Shown here in pieces: positions 40,586 through 50,922 of a stretch of DNA of 64,000 nt (the first letter of the stretch is position 1; each line of letters opens with the position of its first letter). Source of the DNA: Chaetoderma sp. LZ-2023a (taxonomy: Eukaryota; Mollusca; Caudofoveata; Chaetodermatida; Chaetodermatidae); contig CM067360.1 of NCBI GenBank assembly GCA_034401795.1, positions 51,295,574 to 51,359,573 on the forward strand. Direction: 5' to 3'. The translations under genes and the position numbers were made by a program. The notes beneath the pieces were generated by a model. That model searched no databases. It had not been told where the DNA came from and saw only the letters and a program-made list of their open reading frames with translations.

Positions 40586-41400
40586 AAGTATATGACGTCA
40601 TAATCAATTACATTACATGTGAGCTGACGTCCCAAGCATAATTGACAGAAATATTCCGTCATGAAGCTGAAACGTCAAGCATACGACTTGTATTTCTTTG
40701 AATGACTTACTATTTAATTAAGATTCTGTTGAAAATTTTGAAACTGAGATGACTGGGCGCTGTTGCTGCTATAAGCAGTAACATGACCCAGTCAAATTAG
40801 TTTCAAAATATTCAACCGCTTACCTGTACAGTTACAGTGATATTGGCATTCTGCGAAATCAGGGGCAATCGATCCCAACGCGGGCAAAGCGTGGGCGGAG
40901 ATTAGCTAGAAATGGGTGGGACATAGCTAGAAATGGACTCCTCTATTATGATCCCCATGTGAAGGCACATGCTGGTATTTGAATGGTTTAGATAGCATAG
41001 ATTTACAAGTTGTGGTAGCTGTGTACGCCTGCTAATGGAGGAATCCAGCTTTAGCTATGCCCCGCTCATCTCAGCTAAGCTTCACTCACACTTTATCCGT
41101 GTTGGGATCGATCGATCCTTGCACTCCCTGCCTATCATTATCCATATAACTATAACGATAAACTTTTGATTATTTTGAACCTAATTTGACTGGGTGCTGC
41201 TGCTGCCTATGGCAGAAACAGAGCCCAGTCAAGTTATTTTCCAAAAAATCAAAACCATGTTTATTAAATAGCAAAGGCATACAATGCGTGCACCAACGCT
41301 TAGTCTGTCGTCAACTAAGCGTTCGTGACGAACTTATCTACATCATACATAGTTGATTGTGACGTCATGTGATGTATGGATACATTGGAAAGGTCCCTTT
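40586..41400. mobile_element. Foldback element with nested hairpins, best copy
   Basis: A roughly symmetrical element. Left arm: a TGACGTCA-rich segment (TATGACGTCATAATCAATTA at 40591) followed by a ~30-bp hairpin at 40728-40816 (GTTGAAAATTTTGAAACTGA facing CAAATTAGTTTCAAAATATT). Interior: 40870-40945 (ATCGATCCCAACGCGGGCAA, AGATTAGCTAGAAATG) is the inverted counterpart of 41033-41120 (TTTAGCTATGCCCCGCTCAT, GTGTTGGGATCGATCG). Right arm: a second hairpin at 41168-41255 and then TTGATTGTGACGTCATGTGA. No transposase is encoded. It is probably a non-autonomous foldback or MITE-like element; exact ends and target duplication are not defined. Confidence 0.65.
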
Positions 41401-41689
41401 TAATTGTAATTATCGGATTCAAATGTGGTGCCATTTAATACTACCGTTATTTTTTTATTTTTTTTACAAACTTTCGCACATAAATGGTGATGCAATCAGA
41501 CCTGATAAAGCACATTTATGTACAAAAGATCGTCAAAATAAACAAAGGTAAACTTATTAGGTACTGCATTTGAATCTAAAGATAACATGTGATTGATTTA
41601 AATCTCAATGGCTGTGTAGTAGCCAACCAAGGTCATTGATACAAGAGAACATTAAGAAGAAATGTGTGTTAAATACAGTAAGAAAATAC

Positions 41690-41874
41690 TAGTACAGTCA
41701 ACTCCGAAATCGTAAAGGTGCCTAAAAAAATTATCTGGGATATTGTAGTCATAAGACCTACAATCTGTCAATGTATCCTCCGTGCCAACACACGGAATAT
41801 CATCCAGGAAAACAGGTCCAGTTCCTCCTGGCACTATTGGCTGGCGTCTTGGTAATACCCACGAATTGGCCGGC
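41690..41874 (-). CDS. SRCR domain exon, C-terminal half (exon B')
   Basis: Minus-strand exon after the acceptor TTTTATTTTCAG, encoding PANSWVLPRRQPIVPGG, then TGPVFLDDIPCVGTEDTLTDC and ending DFGVDC. This is the second half of a scavenger-receptor cysteine-rich domain (consensus G.I.LD...C.G.E..L.DC...). A GTATTT donor follows at 41689. Inferred intron phases are 2 at the start and 1 at the end, identical to the other second-half exon at 57947-58104. The cysteines seen are those after IP, in TDC and in VDC; the one usually found between the last two is missing. A first-half partner exon is not visible next to it. It may belong to the same gene as 57947-58980, 16 kb upstream, or be a relic. 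Confidence 0.75.
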
Positions 41875-42079
41875 CTGAAAATAAAACATTAATTCCGCGG
41901 AATTATATGTCAGCCCAGACTTGCGTTCATAAGGGAACACGTTTTGAAACGTTTTGATTAATCGGCAAACTATGACAATCTGTCGTTTTCGGATTAATTC
42001 TGTCGTATAGTATACAAACTGAAAAACGCTGATTTTGCACCGCAGAGTTTTCCCTATTGACCACAGTGCTGGCTCCTGT

Positions 42080-42165
42080 TTTTCACAGCGAGCTTGAACT
42101 TTGACGTTGTGACCTCAATGTTATCATGTTGCCTCCTAACATTACAGGTAACCATGTATCCACGA
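42080..42165 (+). repeat. Fragment of the 'TGACCTC' tandem repeat family
   Basis: TTGACGTTGTGACCTCAATGTTATC...TGCCTCCTAACATTA resembles 48270-48325 (TTGTGACGTCAATG...TGCTTCCTAACATTA), the end of the ~181-bp repeat near 48 kb. In both places it lies close to a LINE 3' end. Confidence 0.45.
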
Positions 42166-42196
42166 TCTATGGTCTTCTTCTTTTCGATCGCTGGTA

Positions 42197-42414
42197 TCAC
42201 ACTTGGAGAGCCGTTCTCAAGATGAAATCTGTGGTTTTCTGCAGTTCTTCCACAGGCCCATACAGCTTTTCAAGAAAAGAGGTTGACAAAAGCCAGATCT
42301 CTTCTCTCAGCAGCTGATACGTACTGCAACATTGAAGTATGTGCTCTGTAGTCTGTTCTGCTTCTCCACAAGGACAAGCGGGCGATGTCGTAAGGTGGAA
42401 CCGCCTGTACATGT
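42197..42414 (-). pseudogene. LINE C-terminal cysteine knuckle
   Basis: Begins MYRRFHLTT and contains CPCGEAEQTTEHILQC, a CCHC-like knuckle usual after RNase H in this LINE type, then ends DFILRTALQV and a stop. It continues the RNase H frame exactly once the LTR and one copy of the 4-bp duplication are discounted. The last 26 codons are also preserved at 48450-48530. Confidence 0.88.
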
Positions 42415-42717
42415 TGAAGATTTTTGGATCTTCGATTGAACTAACTTCTTACTAACTTGATCAGTGGTTCCGCCTCGGCACCGGTAGCAAAGATGGAGTG
42501 TTCCTGCGACAACACGCTAGCCGATGTTGGAGAAGGAGCAAGGCAGTCTGGCTCGCCTCGTCTGACAAATGGTAGGTGACGATATTTTCTATTGACTGCT
42601 GGGCCTATCTGACGTGATGTTCCTCAGGTAATGACTGGAGGTTTCCTCCAGCTCGAGACTAGGTTCTAATTTAACAAATTTACTCAAGACTGACTTACAT
42701 ATACGTAAGCGTAAACT

Positions 42718-42723
42718 TTTATT
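42718..42723 (-). terminator. LTR polyadenylation signal
   Basis: AATAAA on the minus strand in the context GTAAATAAAAGTTT, downstream of the TATA box and ~300 bp before the LTR end. Confidence 0.55.
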
Positions 42724-42934
42724 TACAATATACAAGGTTTTCAAGCAAGGAGCAAAAATAGCTCATAAATCCACACTTGGTACAATCGGTGTACAATACT
42801 AATCAGTGACTAATCTAATTCTAAGTAAAATCAGAGCTTCGTTATGCTATGCAATAGCTCCCAGTGCTGAACGTCGGCGTGACGTTCAGGATTCACGGTG
42901 GTGAATTGAATGAATTATAAGTCTGAAATTCTGA

Positions 42935-42942
42935 CTTATATA
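42935..42942 (-). promoter_or_regulatory. LTR TATA box
   Basis: TATATAAG on the minus strand, ~215 bp upstream of the LTR polyadenylation signal, in the position expected at the U3/R border. Confidence 0.55.
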
Positions 42943-44020
42943 CAATTTATCTTGGCACGCTAGCCAAGTTCTATATCTATCATAATAATTAGATTCTTCC
43001 TGAATCAGTTAATTGACTCTTCTAGGTATGCTATAAGCACAGCTTGATTGGCCCGGACCATCAGTCCACCAATCAACTTCTGCTTATTTCTTCCTAGAGG
43101 TTTCTACCTAATAAACGTTAGTAGTTCTGACCAATCAACGATCCTTTCATTTCGTTGTTGGATGTAAAACCTATTCTATTTAATTCTCTGCTACAGAGTT
43201 TTATCGACGCTCATTGATTATGACGTCATCCTTACCAATCAAACTATGTGCTATTCTTCTATGGAGATGATGCCTCACATAGATAAAGCGGTGGTAGCTG
43301 GTTCTGATTTGATGCGATCTGTCAGTTAACTAACAACATTACGGAAGGTGTTGTTGTTGCATGCCATTGTATGAGTGACATATAGTTGATATACAAATTT
43401 CGATTATGTTATTAATTCCTCCAGGACGCACAATGTCCATGCCCTGTCCATTGCCTATTGATAGATAAGCCTGTAGAATGCTAGAGTTAATAGGCACATG
43501 AGCTGTATGATCTCATTGCCAGCTGGTGTTGTTCTATTCTCATGTGAGAATCTAGAATGCCTACGTCATCAACTAAGTCCCTTTGTCACGTCCGATTCTA
43601 GTGATTCTTATACCTTGATTATTTCCAAACTATCGATCCAACCAACTGCTGAATATCATAAAAGTGTATGCCGACTGAACAGCAACAACTTTCACCTAAA
43701 CTATTTCCAGATACACATCAACTCAGAACCGTGGGACTCATTCCAATCAATTCGCCTATTTCAATTTGATGACAAAACTTTATCCATCAATCTTGAGTGT
43801 GCTACATTCACACACCATCCATTTACTCGAAACTGAATATCATCAGCACCAGCTGATGTCATGCTGTAATAATAATAAACTAAATATTGAGATTATAAAA
43901 GTCAACCGGTCCATTAGCTCACCTGGTATTTTCAAATCATAAATTTCTCTTAGGACTTACTCGAAGATATAAGACATCTAGTGGGGTCATGACTTCCCAC
44001 AAGACAATCCCATATCTACA

Positions 44021-44751
44021 ATGTGTTGGTTTAGTCTGTTATGTCCAGTTCTGAGACGAAAAATGGTCACTTGCCCTGGCCTCGAGAGATGATGGTAGTC
44101 ATCTTCTGATTGAGGTGTTCTATGAAGTGACTTGATGATCGTCTTCATCTCTGTATGTGTAACCATGTTTTCTGTCTGATTCTCTTCTGCACCCACCTTT
44201 GCCATCTTGTCTGCTTCCTCATTTCCTTGGACTCCACAGTGTGAGGGGATCCACTGCAATGCTATCCGAAAGCATTTGATGGTTTGTAATGTTTCTTCCA
44301 GTTGTGGCAGCTTACCTTTGGTGATAGCCTCAAGGACGGAGCGGGCATCAGATAAAAAGACAATCTGTGCAATAGGGTCTGCTGTTCTGCTGATGGTATT
44401 AGCTGCATGGACCAGTGCTTCGACTTCAGCTCTGTAGTTTGTGCAGTGTTTGCCTGTTGGTATTGCAGCTGACACATGTTGTCCGTTTGGATACTGTATG
44501 TGCAGTCCGGTACCTCCGCTCCTAATTGCATCTTTGGCTGATCCATCTGTGTAGATCCTTATCCATGTCTCCTGAGGGTACATTTCTTCCAGCATGGCTA
44601 GGGTCAGGGCCTTCTTGCTCACATCACTGTGTTCATCTTTGGTTGTGAGGTGAGGTACTGTGGTGCGAATAGCTATGTTCTCTAGTTTGTTTTCCCAGGG
44701 TGGAGGATCAAGGGTGTGGTTTGGGTCTTCTATTTGTGCTGACAACATTTA
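44021..44751 (-). pseudogene. LINE RNase H domain
   Basis: The frame from 44748 encodes an RNase H with the expected residues: D in YTDGSA, E in NYRAEVEAL, D in FLSDARS, and the C-terminal block PSHCGVQGNEEAD. This domain degrades the RNA of the RNA-DNA hybrid during LINE copying. A TAA at 44749-44751 separates it from the upstream in-frame sequence that ends KALQRKHQ, so it is the third lesion in the polyprotein. The frame ends prematurely because an LTR is inserted just after RLNQH; the eleven residues after that are LTR sequence. Confidence 0.9.
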
Positions 44752-44905
44752 TTGGTGTTTCCTTTGAAGTGCTTTTGTCTCTTTCACAAAACTTGATCTT
44801 TTAAGTCTTCCTGATGACAGCTGTGCTTGCCTGATCTTCATCGGGTTGTTGTTGAATGATTTGAACTTTGCAGCTTGGATCAGTGCTTTGCATTCCCTTC
44901 CTTTA

Positions 44906-45838
44906 CTAAGTGGGTGGGATGCCTGCTGTCTGCTCCATTATTTCTATTGGTGTTGATCTCATTCCACCAGTGATGATGCGCAGTGCCTGGTTTTGTACTC
45001 TGTCGAGGTTCTGTAGATAAGATTTAGCTGCTGTCATCCATGAGCTGGATCCATACTTAAGGTGTGGTCGTACGGCACCTAGGTAGATGGTCTTGAGGAT
45101 CCTTTCATTGGCACCCCACTTTGTTCCTGCCAGCTTCCTCATGATGTTTAGCTTTCTTTTGGCCTTTGCCTCTGCTTTCTGGATGTGCTCCTTCCATGTT
45201 AATCTTCTGTCATAGGTGACTCCCAGGTATGTCTGCTGGTCCTCGTACTCGAGTGGAGTACCGCCCAGTGTCAGATTGCCAACCTTGGTTTTGGTGGACA
45301 GTGAGAATAGCATGGCTGATGATTTTTCTTTGTTGATGGTAATACACCAGCGATTGACCCAAGCTGTAATTCTATCCAAGGCGAGCTGCATTCTGTGTGT
45401 GGCAGTCGTTGTGTACTCCTCGGTGCACCAGAGTACGAGGTCATCTGCATAGAGGGCTGCTTGGATCCCATTGGGCAGCTCTGCTACAATGTCATTAATG
45501 AAGAGTATGAACAGAGTTGGTGATAATACTCCGCCTTGTGGTACCCCTTGTCTCAGCAATACATTCTGTCCAGACTGTCCATCCACCAGCACCCTAGCTC
45601 TGCGATTTTGTAGGTATGACTTGGTCCATCGGAACATGTTGCCACCGATGCCTGTGCGCCGGATCTTCACGAGGAGGCCATCCTTCCACACCTTGTCAAA
45701 TGCCTTCTGCAGATCGATAAAGGCAGCTAGCATCACCTTCTTGGCTTGAAAAGTGTCCTCTATGACCTGTGCAAGATGTGTTGTTTGATCTTCTGTGCTC
45801 CTGTATCTTCTGAAACTATAATGTTCTCCGACTCCAGG
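44906..45838 (-). pseudogene. LINE reverse transcriptase, catalytic part
   Basis: Continuation of the reverse transcriptase after the frameshift near 45.8 kb. Motif A reads FIDLQKAFDKVW, motif B RQGVPQGGVLSP and motif C YADD, so the catalytic aspartates are intact. Next come TYLGVTYDRRLTW and the thumb region with ILKTIYLGAVRPHLKYG. A second shift just after AGIPP near 44910 interrupts it; the other frame goes on as ECKALIQAAKFKSF towards RNase H. The open frame formally extends to 46003, but its first 50 or so residues are out-of-frame sequence. Confidence 0.9.
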
Positions 45839-47406
45839 TACCACTGCAACCGCTGGTTGATGATGCGCTCCATGGTCTTGCATATGCAGCTTGTAAGACT
45901 GATAGGACGGTAGCTCAGCACTTTCGTCTTGTTCTTCCCATTTTTCAGAATAGGAGTCATTCTGGCTTCCTTCCAGCATTGAGGAACCTCTCCATTGGTC
46001 CAACTGAGATTAAAGATGTCTAGCAACTTGCGGAGAGATGCATTAACAAGGTGTTGGATCATTTCATTCGTAATGCCATCTGGCCCGGGAAATTTCTTCT
46101 TCTTCAATTGGCGGATAGCTTTCTTCAGTTCTGCTAAACTAATGTCAACTTTCATTGTGTCGTGAGTGTTTGTGTCTGTTCTTTCCTTTTGCTCTTTTCT
46201 AACCTCTTTTTGACGCATTCGTGGTATAGAAATGTTGCTTTCTTTTGCATATGCCTTCGCAAAGGCATCTGCAGCCATCTTTCCTGACAGTGTTTGTCCA
46301 TCTTCTTCAAGAGTAATCTTCTCTCCCCTGACACCCTCATCATTCAGTGCTTTGGTCAGGCTCCATAGCTTTGTGGTGTCTCTCTCTAAATTAAATCCTG
46401 CCGTCTTTTCCCTCCAGCTTCTTCTTTTGGCCTCCAGCTTGGTCTTTAGATACCTGGCTTTAGTTTGTTGTAGCGTGAAGTGGTTTTCATGACAGGGATT
46501 ACCGTCTGCATCTTCTCTGGCCTTGTCTGGTTTATCATGTGCTGCTTGCAGTTCTGTTGTCCAGTAGGGGCGGTAATTTTTCCTGAACCCTCGAGGAATC
46601 GCTTCGTTGGCAGCCTTGACGATACTTGAATTAAATTCCTTGACCGCATTGTTGATGTTTCCCCCTTCTACTGCTATATTTTGGGTAAGCTCATTGGAAC
46701 GAATGCCGAACAGACTCCAATTTGCCTTTTTGTAGTTCCACCTTGGATGTTGAGGTGAACTTGTCGAAATACTTCCAGAGAGAGAGAGGAGGACTGGGCG
46801 GTGGTCGCTTCCTCCTAACTGCGATCCGACCACTCTACTGAGGTTTCTGTGAATGTCTTCTGTACAAAATTCCAAGTCCGGCGTTGTTGTCGATTGGCAC
46901 CGGCGCGAGTAGAAGGTAGGCTGATCTGTGAGATCGTTGACAAGTAAAAGGTGCTTTTCATCTTGCCATGCTTCAATGTCTTCTCCTCGTTTATCAAGTG
47001 TTCTGTATCCCCAGCTCTGAGACTGGCTATTAAAGTCTCCAGCAATGAGGAAGTGGCAGTCCGGGACCTGGATTGTGTCAAGTGAGAGATTCTTGTCATT
47101 AGGGCAGTAATAATTGACAATGTCAATCACAGAGTTGCTGGTTGTTACCTTGATCTTGATATATTCTGCCTCTTCCATAAAGGTTTTGATCTGGCTGGCG
47201 TTCACGCTGTTTCGGACCAAGGTGATCACCCCGCCTTTCTTTCTTCCTCTTCGATCACACCGGAAGATCTGGTAACCTCTGATCTCAAATGGTTTTCCTT
47301 CTTGCCGGTGTGTCTCTTGGATGCAGCAGATATCAATGTTGTTTTCGTACAGGAACTGTTCGAGCTCTGATTTCTTGTTGGTAACCCCTTCTGCGTTCCA
47401 GTGCAT
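45760..47406 (-). pseudogene. LINE APE endonuclease and 5' part of reverse transcriptase
   Basis: A 548-residue frame starting MHWNAEGV. Endonuclease motifs are at N4, E31 (QETH), D124/N126 (GDFN) and S200-D201-H202 (GSDHRP), the catalytic set of APE-type LINE endonucleases that nick the target DNA. The reverse transcriptase begins near residue 445 with the LKKKKFPGPDGITNEMI region and continues to SYRPISLTS and MERIINQRL. A one-base shift near 45800-45830 puts the rest out of frame, and the frame ends in unrelated residues. A stop upstream in frame (near 47455) makes the ATG at 47406 a plausible ORF2 start. Inactive as it stands. Confidence 0.9.
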
Positions 47407-47618
47407 GATGTTGATACTGGGGTTCTCTTTGGGTTTGGTCTTCTCTTTCGGTTAGCCAGTAGCTCTCCATCCTCGTCCGTGGCTCCACAAGACGAGTTGA
47501 TGGGACCTCCAGTATCTGAGGGTGGGCTCCTTCGAGGCGTGGAGCCTGGCGCTGCACCTGCCTGGCGGATCCTCACAGGGCGAGCACCATTTCGGTTGAT
47601 TCGATCTCCAAGTGTCAT
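47226..47618 (-). pseudogene. Possible LINE ORF1-like N-terminal frame
   Basis: A 130-residue frame beginning MTLGDRINRNGARPVRIRQ, rich in R, P, S and T, overlapping the start of the endonuclease in another frame. It could be the residue of a basic ORF1 or a leader of the polyprotein in a shifted frame. Its first ~70 residues precede the endonuclease start and have no conserved motif I recognise; the rest is a shadow of the endonuclease frame. Confidence 0.35.
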
Positions 47619-47734
47619 TCATTAGCGTTGTGCATAATGCTCTGGTTAGCCCCTCTAAATGTCTGGATTAACACCCAGTGGGTTACACCACTGCGCCACG
47701 TTGAGGCCGAGCATATAGTCTTAAGCAGGGGCAA

Positions 47735-48330
47735 AATCTATGGTTATCTTGACATTTGATCTAACGATGTCATTATTGGCACGTGACTTCCTTATGGTAT
47801 AGGGAACCATGAGTCCAATATTAGTTCAGGTCGTATTAAGTAATTCGTTCAGATCAATGTAAATGTTTTGTCAAATGGAAAAACATAATGTGGAAAAAGC
47901 AAAATCTTGACCTTTGACCTGCTGACCTCCCTCTCACCATCCTGCATCCTCTTGAAATAAGCAACTATATGCTCATGGTGTGTCCCATTAGGGTAAATTA
48001 ATTCTAAAATATATGCTGACAAACAAGCTGGTAAACGCGAAAACCTAACACTGAAAAATAACAAATTTTGTAGTGCTCAGAGTAACCTTGACCTTTGACA
48101 TGGTGACCTCCCTGTCCCCATACTTCATCGGCTTGGTAGACGCAACCATGTATCCAAGTTGTGTTCCATTAGGCTAAAGTAATCTCGAAGTATAAGCTGA
48201 TAGGATTTGCTAAACACATAAACTTACCGTTGAAACATAAGTTTTGTAGATGTTACCGTGACCGTGACTGTGACCATTGACCTTGTGACGTCAATGTCAA
48301 CACGCTGCTTCCTAACATTAATTATCGGGA
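47735..48330 (+). repeat. ~181-bp tandem repeat with CTTGACCTTTGACC heads
   Basis: Units start at CTTGACCTTTGACC (47906) and CTTGACCTTTGACA (48087), 181 bp apart, with matching interiors (CCCATTAGGGTAAATTAATTCT against CCATTAGGCTAAAGTAATCTCG). A weaker earlier unit starts near 47744 and a partial one near 48268. The head of the 47906 unit, TGACCTTTGACCT at 47908-47920, is on the opposite strand a perfect direct repeat AGGTCAAAGGTCA. Non-coding. Confidence 0.75.
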
Positions 48331-48449
48331 TCTCGACGCGTCCAATAGTAGCGCTTGTACGCGCGGCTAACCGTATCCCAGAGATCACGGGTGGCTCTTC
48401 TGTCAGTGGCAAAGAAAAGGTTATAAACACATACCTTTTCTTGAATACA

Positions 48450-48595
48450 TTTTCTTGAAAAGCTGTATGGGCCTGTGGAAGAACTGCAGAAAACCACAGA
48501 TTTCATCTTGAGAAAGGTTCTCCAAGTGTGACACCAGCGATCGAAAAGAAGAAGAAGAAGAAGAAGAAGAAGAAGAAGAAGAAGAAGAAGAAGAA
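48450..48595 (+). mobile_element. 5'-truncated LINE 3' end with GAA tail
   Basis: TTTTCTTGAAAAGCTGTATG to CACCAGCGATCGAAAAGAAG is nearly identical to the reverse complement of 42172-42280. It encodes the last 26 codons (FLEKLYGPVEELQK...) and the stop, then ends in ~15 AAG repeats. A dead-on-arrival LINE insertion; the tail shows this family ends in a short GAA-type repeat and not poly(A). Confidence 0.88.
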
Positions 48596-48727
48596 CACAT
48601 ACCTTACAAAGAACGTCTGGATTTGAAATGCGTTATATAATTAATATTATTCATATTTTTCATTTTATCTATGCCACGTCCAGTTCTAGTTCAACTCCGC
48701 CCACCTTTATGTGAGCTGGAATAGAGT

Positions 48728-48743
48728 ACTACTACTACTACTG

Positions 48744-48828
<85 letters not shown>

Positions 48829-48829
48829 A

Positions 48830-48880
<51 letters not shown>

Positions 48881-48922
48881 GCTACTGCTGCTGCTACTGC
48901 TACTGCTACTGCTACTGCTGCT

Positions 48923-48982
<60 letters not shown>

Positions 48983-49010
48983 ACTACTGCTGGTACTGCT
49001 GCTGCTTTCA
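48728..49010. repeat. (ACT)n / (GCT)n microsatellite
   Basis: ACT trinucleotides merging into CTG and ATG trinucleotides near 48880-49000. Homopolymer frames over it (poly-L, poly-S, poly-V) are not genes. Confidence 0.96.
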
Positions 49011-49484
49011 AGTAATAAATATATCTCTAAAAGGGACATCGAACATATACATATATAAATTACAAATACCAGGCTCGCACTAAGACATTCAGTTAGCAAA
49101 GATGCTTAACATATTTTGCGTTTCTAAATCTACGGTAGTCCAAATCTTGACACTAATGTGAATTTCGGGTTCGGATAACGCCAATATTCGATATACATTT
49201 TTATTGAAAATTTTAAAATCCTAGAACCTTTCTACACCACAATGATATTCGGTATTATTTAATCACGGACAATTAAATTTTCAGAAATCAGTTCTCCGTT
49301 TTATCCAGTCGGCATTGTCAATGTTTAATGAAACTATAGTATGTTCTGAAAATGCTACCGGCATAGCTTTACCATTGAAATATTGCTTTTACACGTTATT
49401 TGTAAATACATATTCTATTTTAGCGAGATATTGGGCCGTATTCATAAAAGTTAGCTTAAGCTTACAAGCTCAAGCTCCTAGAAG

Positions 49485-49555
49485 AAGCAAAAGCACACCA
49501 AGCAGAAGCAAAAGCAGAAGCAAAAGCTTAAAATGATATACACAAGCTTTTGCTT
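49485..49555 (+). promoter_or_regulatory. Subterminal AAGCAAAAGC boxes, left end
   Basis: AAGCAAAAGC at 49485-49494, 49506-49515 and 49518-49527, and inverted as GCTTTTGCTT at 49546-49555. The same box is present near the right end. Repeated subterminal boxes are where Harbinger Myb-like proteins or transposases are expected to bind; the binding role is inference. Confidence 0.6.
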
Positions 49556-49706
49556 GACCTACAATCGTTTTCTTAGTCGCTCTAGCAAGGCGTTAGGTAA
49601 TGCTCGAGCGGTTTCGATCACTAGGCCTATATACATTTCATTAGGGTGCTGTATTACAGACTGCATTGTATTGCACTAATTTCGTTTCACCGTTTAGGCA
49701 TATGCC

Positions 49707-50922
49707 ATGGATTCATCTAGTGATTTGGAGGAAACTACCACGAACTCTTGAATCAATAAATTTAGTTATGGTTAGCATAATCAAGGATCATCCAGTTCTA
49801 GTAGAGAAAAGTCAATTGCCAACAACCAAAGAGAGGAAAGCACGTGCACTCCATGAGGCTAAGAGTAGAATTTCGACGAATACTGGTAAAAACATGACTG
49901 AAAAGCAAATTTTGAAAAAAATCTCAAACATGAAAGTCCATGTGAAGAAAATAACTGATGGGAAACAAACTGGGAATCGTAAGATCATTATGTGTCCTTG
50001 GGAGCAGCAGCTCTATGACATTCTGCAATGGGATGCCAACCCAACAATAACCAAGATGGCCTGTTCACTTTCTGCCGGCTTTCAGTCACACCAGTCAGGA
50101 TCCTCTTCGCTGGATGTTTCAAGCTGCTCCACGTACAGAGTATGTATACATTCTCTTTTTGTTATATATCATCTATCTTTCCATGGGTCGTAAGGATGCA
50201 CCTTCTTTGCAACTGGTTAAAGGCCTCGTATAGCTGACATGCAGTGTGCGCGTGCATGCGTTTGCGTGAATCTGTGCGTGTGCGTGTGAGTGTGTAAGTA
50301 TGTGCGTGAGTTTGAGTATGTGGGTGGGTGAGTGTGTGATTGGGTGAGTGCATGAGTATGTGAGTGCGAGTCTGAAAATGTATGTCTGAGGGAGGGATGG
50401 GTGGCTGACTGGCGGCGGTGTTGGTGTGTGCATGTGTGTATGTACATACATTAGTGTATGCTATGCGTGTGTGCGTACGTGCGTGAGTGCGTGCGTGCGT
50501 GCGTGCGTGTACAAAATTTCCAAAGGTTGTCATCTCCCATATCGATTTGACGAGCATGTTTAGTAAAACACATTAAAAGAATTATTTTGATCTAGTGTCA
50601 AAAATGGGGGCCTGGGCGTGGGGATATAATTATGACGCCATCGTCCAAGTGATCCAGTTCTTTTTTTATTTTGCAGCATTGCAGTGATCCGAATGAACCA
50701 GGCGGTTCGACTTCTGAAATGACACCACCACGAAGTCGCTCCTCAACTCCAATCCCTGCCCAACATCCAAAGAGAAAGCTTTTGTCAGCAGAGACTGAGG
50801 AAACTGAAAAACTATCAACCCTAAAATTGCAACGACTCGTATTACTTGAACAGCTAAAATATACCACAGCTAAAATGGCACGTTTTGAGCAGCAAATCCA
50901 ACCAAAAACGGGTACAGTTTAA
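49707..50922 (+). pseudogene. Harbinger Myb/SANT-like DNA-binding protein, two exons
   Basis: The likely start is ATG at 49707 (MDSSSDLEETTTNS then a stop); the rest is one frame over, so there is an early frameshift. The main part of exon 1 reads IIKDHPVLVEKSQLPTTKER to KQILKKISNMKVHVKKITDG and CPWEQQLYDIL, the Myb/SANT-like domain of Harbinger accessory proteins. A GTATGT donor at 50140 and an acceptor (TTTTTTTATTTTGCAG, ending 50676) are both phase 0. Exon 2 (50677-50922) encodes a Ser/Pro-rich linker and a Leu-rich coiled-coil end (STLKLQRLVLLEQLKY). The protein is expected to help bring the transposase to the element ends. The intron is filled by a TG-rich repeat. Confidence 0.75.
50232..50512. 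repeat. TG-rich simple repeat in the Harbinger intron
   Basis: A degenerate GTGTGCGTGAGT-type repeat ending in GTGCGTGCGTGCGTGCG. Thr/His-rich minus-strand frames across it are by-products of the repeat. Confidence 0.9.

Larger units (their letters stand above)
42415..44020 (-). mobile_element. Solo LTR (1606 bp) inserted in the LINE
   Basis: The insert begins TG and ends CA on the plus strand (TGAAGAT...ATCTACA), with ATGT on both sides (42411-42414 and 44021-44024), a 4-bp target duplication. Removing it restores the LINE frame. Regulatory order fits an LTR read on the minus strand: U3 ~44020-42943, TATATAAG at 42942-42935, AATAAA at 42723-42718, then U5 to 42415. No gag, pol or second LTR is present, so it is a solo LTR left by recombination. 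An open frame at 43498-43836 (plus strand) is antisense to it and unsupported as a gene. Confidence 0.8.
42168..47618 (-). mobile_element. Near full-length RNase H-bearing LINE, disabled
   Basis: Reading the minus strand from 47618, the order is a short basic N-terminal frame, APE endonuclease, reverse transcriptase, RNase H, a cysteine-rich knuckle, a short 3' UTR (CAGCGATCGAAAAGAAGAAG) and a GAA-type tail. The order and the terminal RNase H are typical of the I/Ingi/LOA-like LINE groups. Two frameshifts and one in-frame stop interrupt the large ORF, and a 1606-bp LTR sits between RNase H and the knuckle. A second, 5'-truncated copy of the same 3' end is at 48450-48595. Close relatives elsewhere in this genome are expected. 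Confidence 0.9.

Noticed and set aside
43498-43836. 112-residue open frame
   Set aside because: It is antisense to a solo LTR and has no recognisable features.
45216-45749. Plus-strand frames over the LINE
   Set aside because: They are antisense shadows of the reverse transcriptase, which has clear catalytic motifs on the minus strand.
50162-50557. His/Thr-rich minus-strand frames
   Set aside because: They come from a TG-rich simple repeat in the intron of the Harbinger Myb-like gene.
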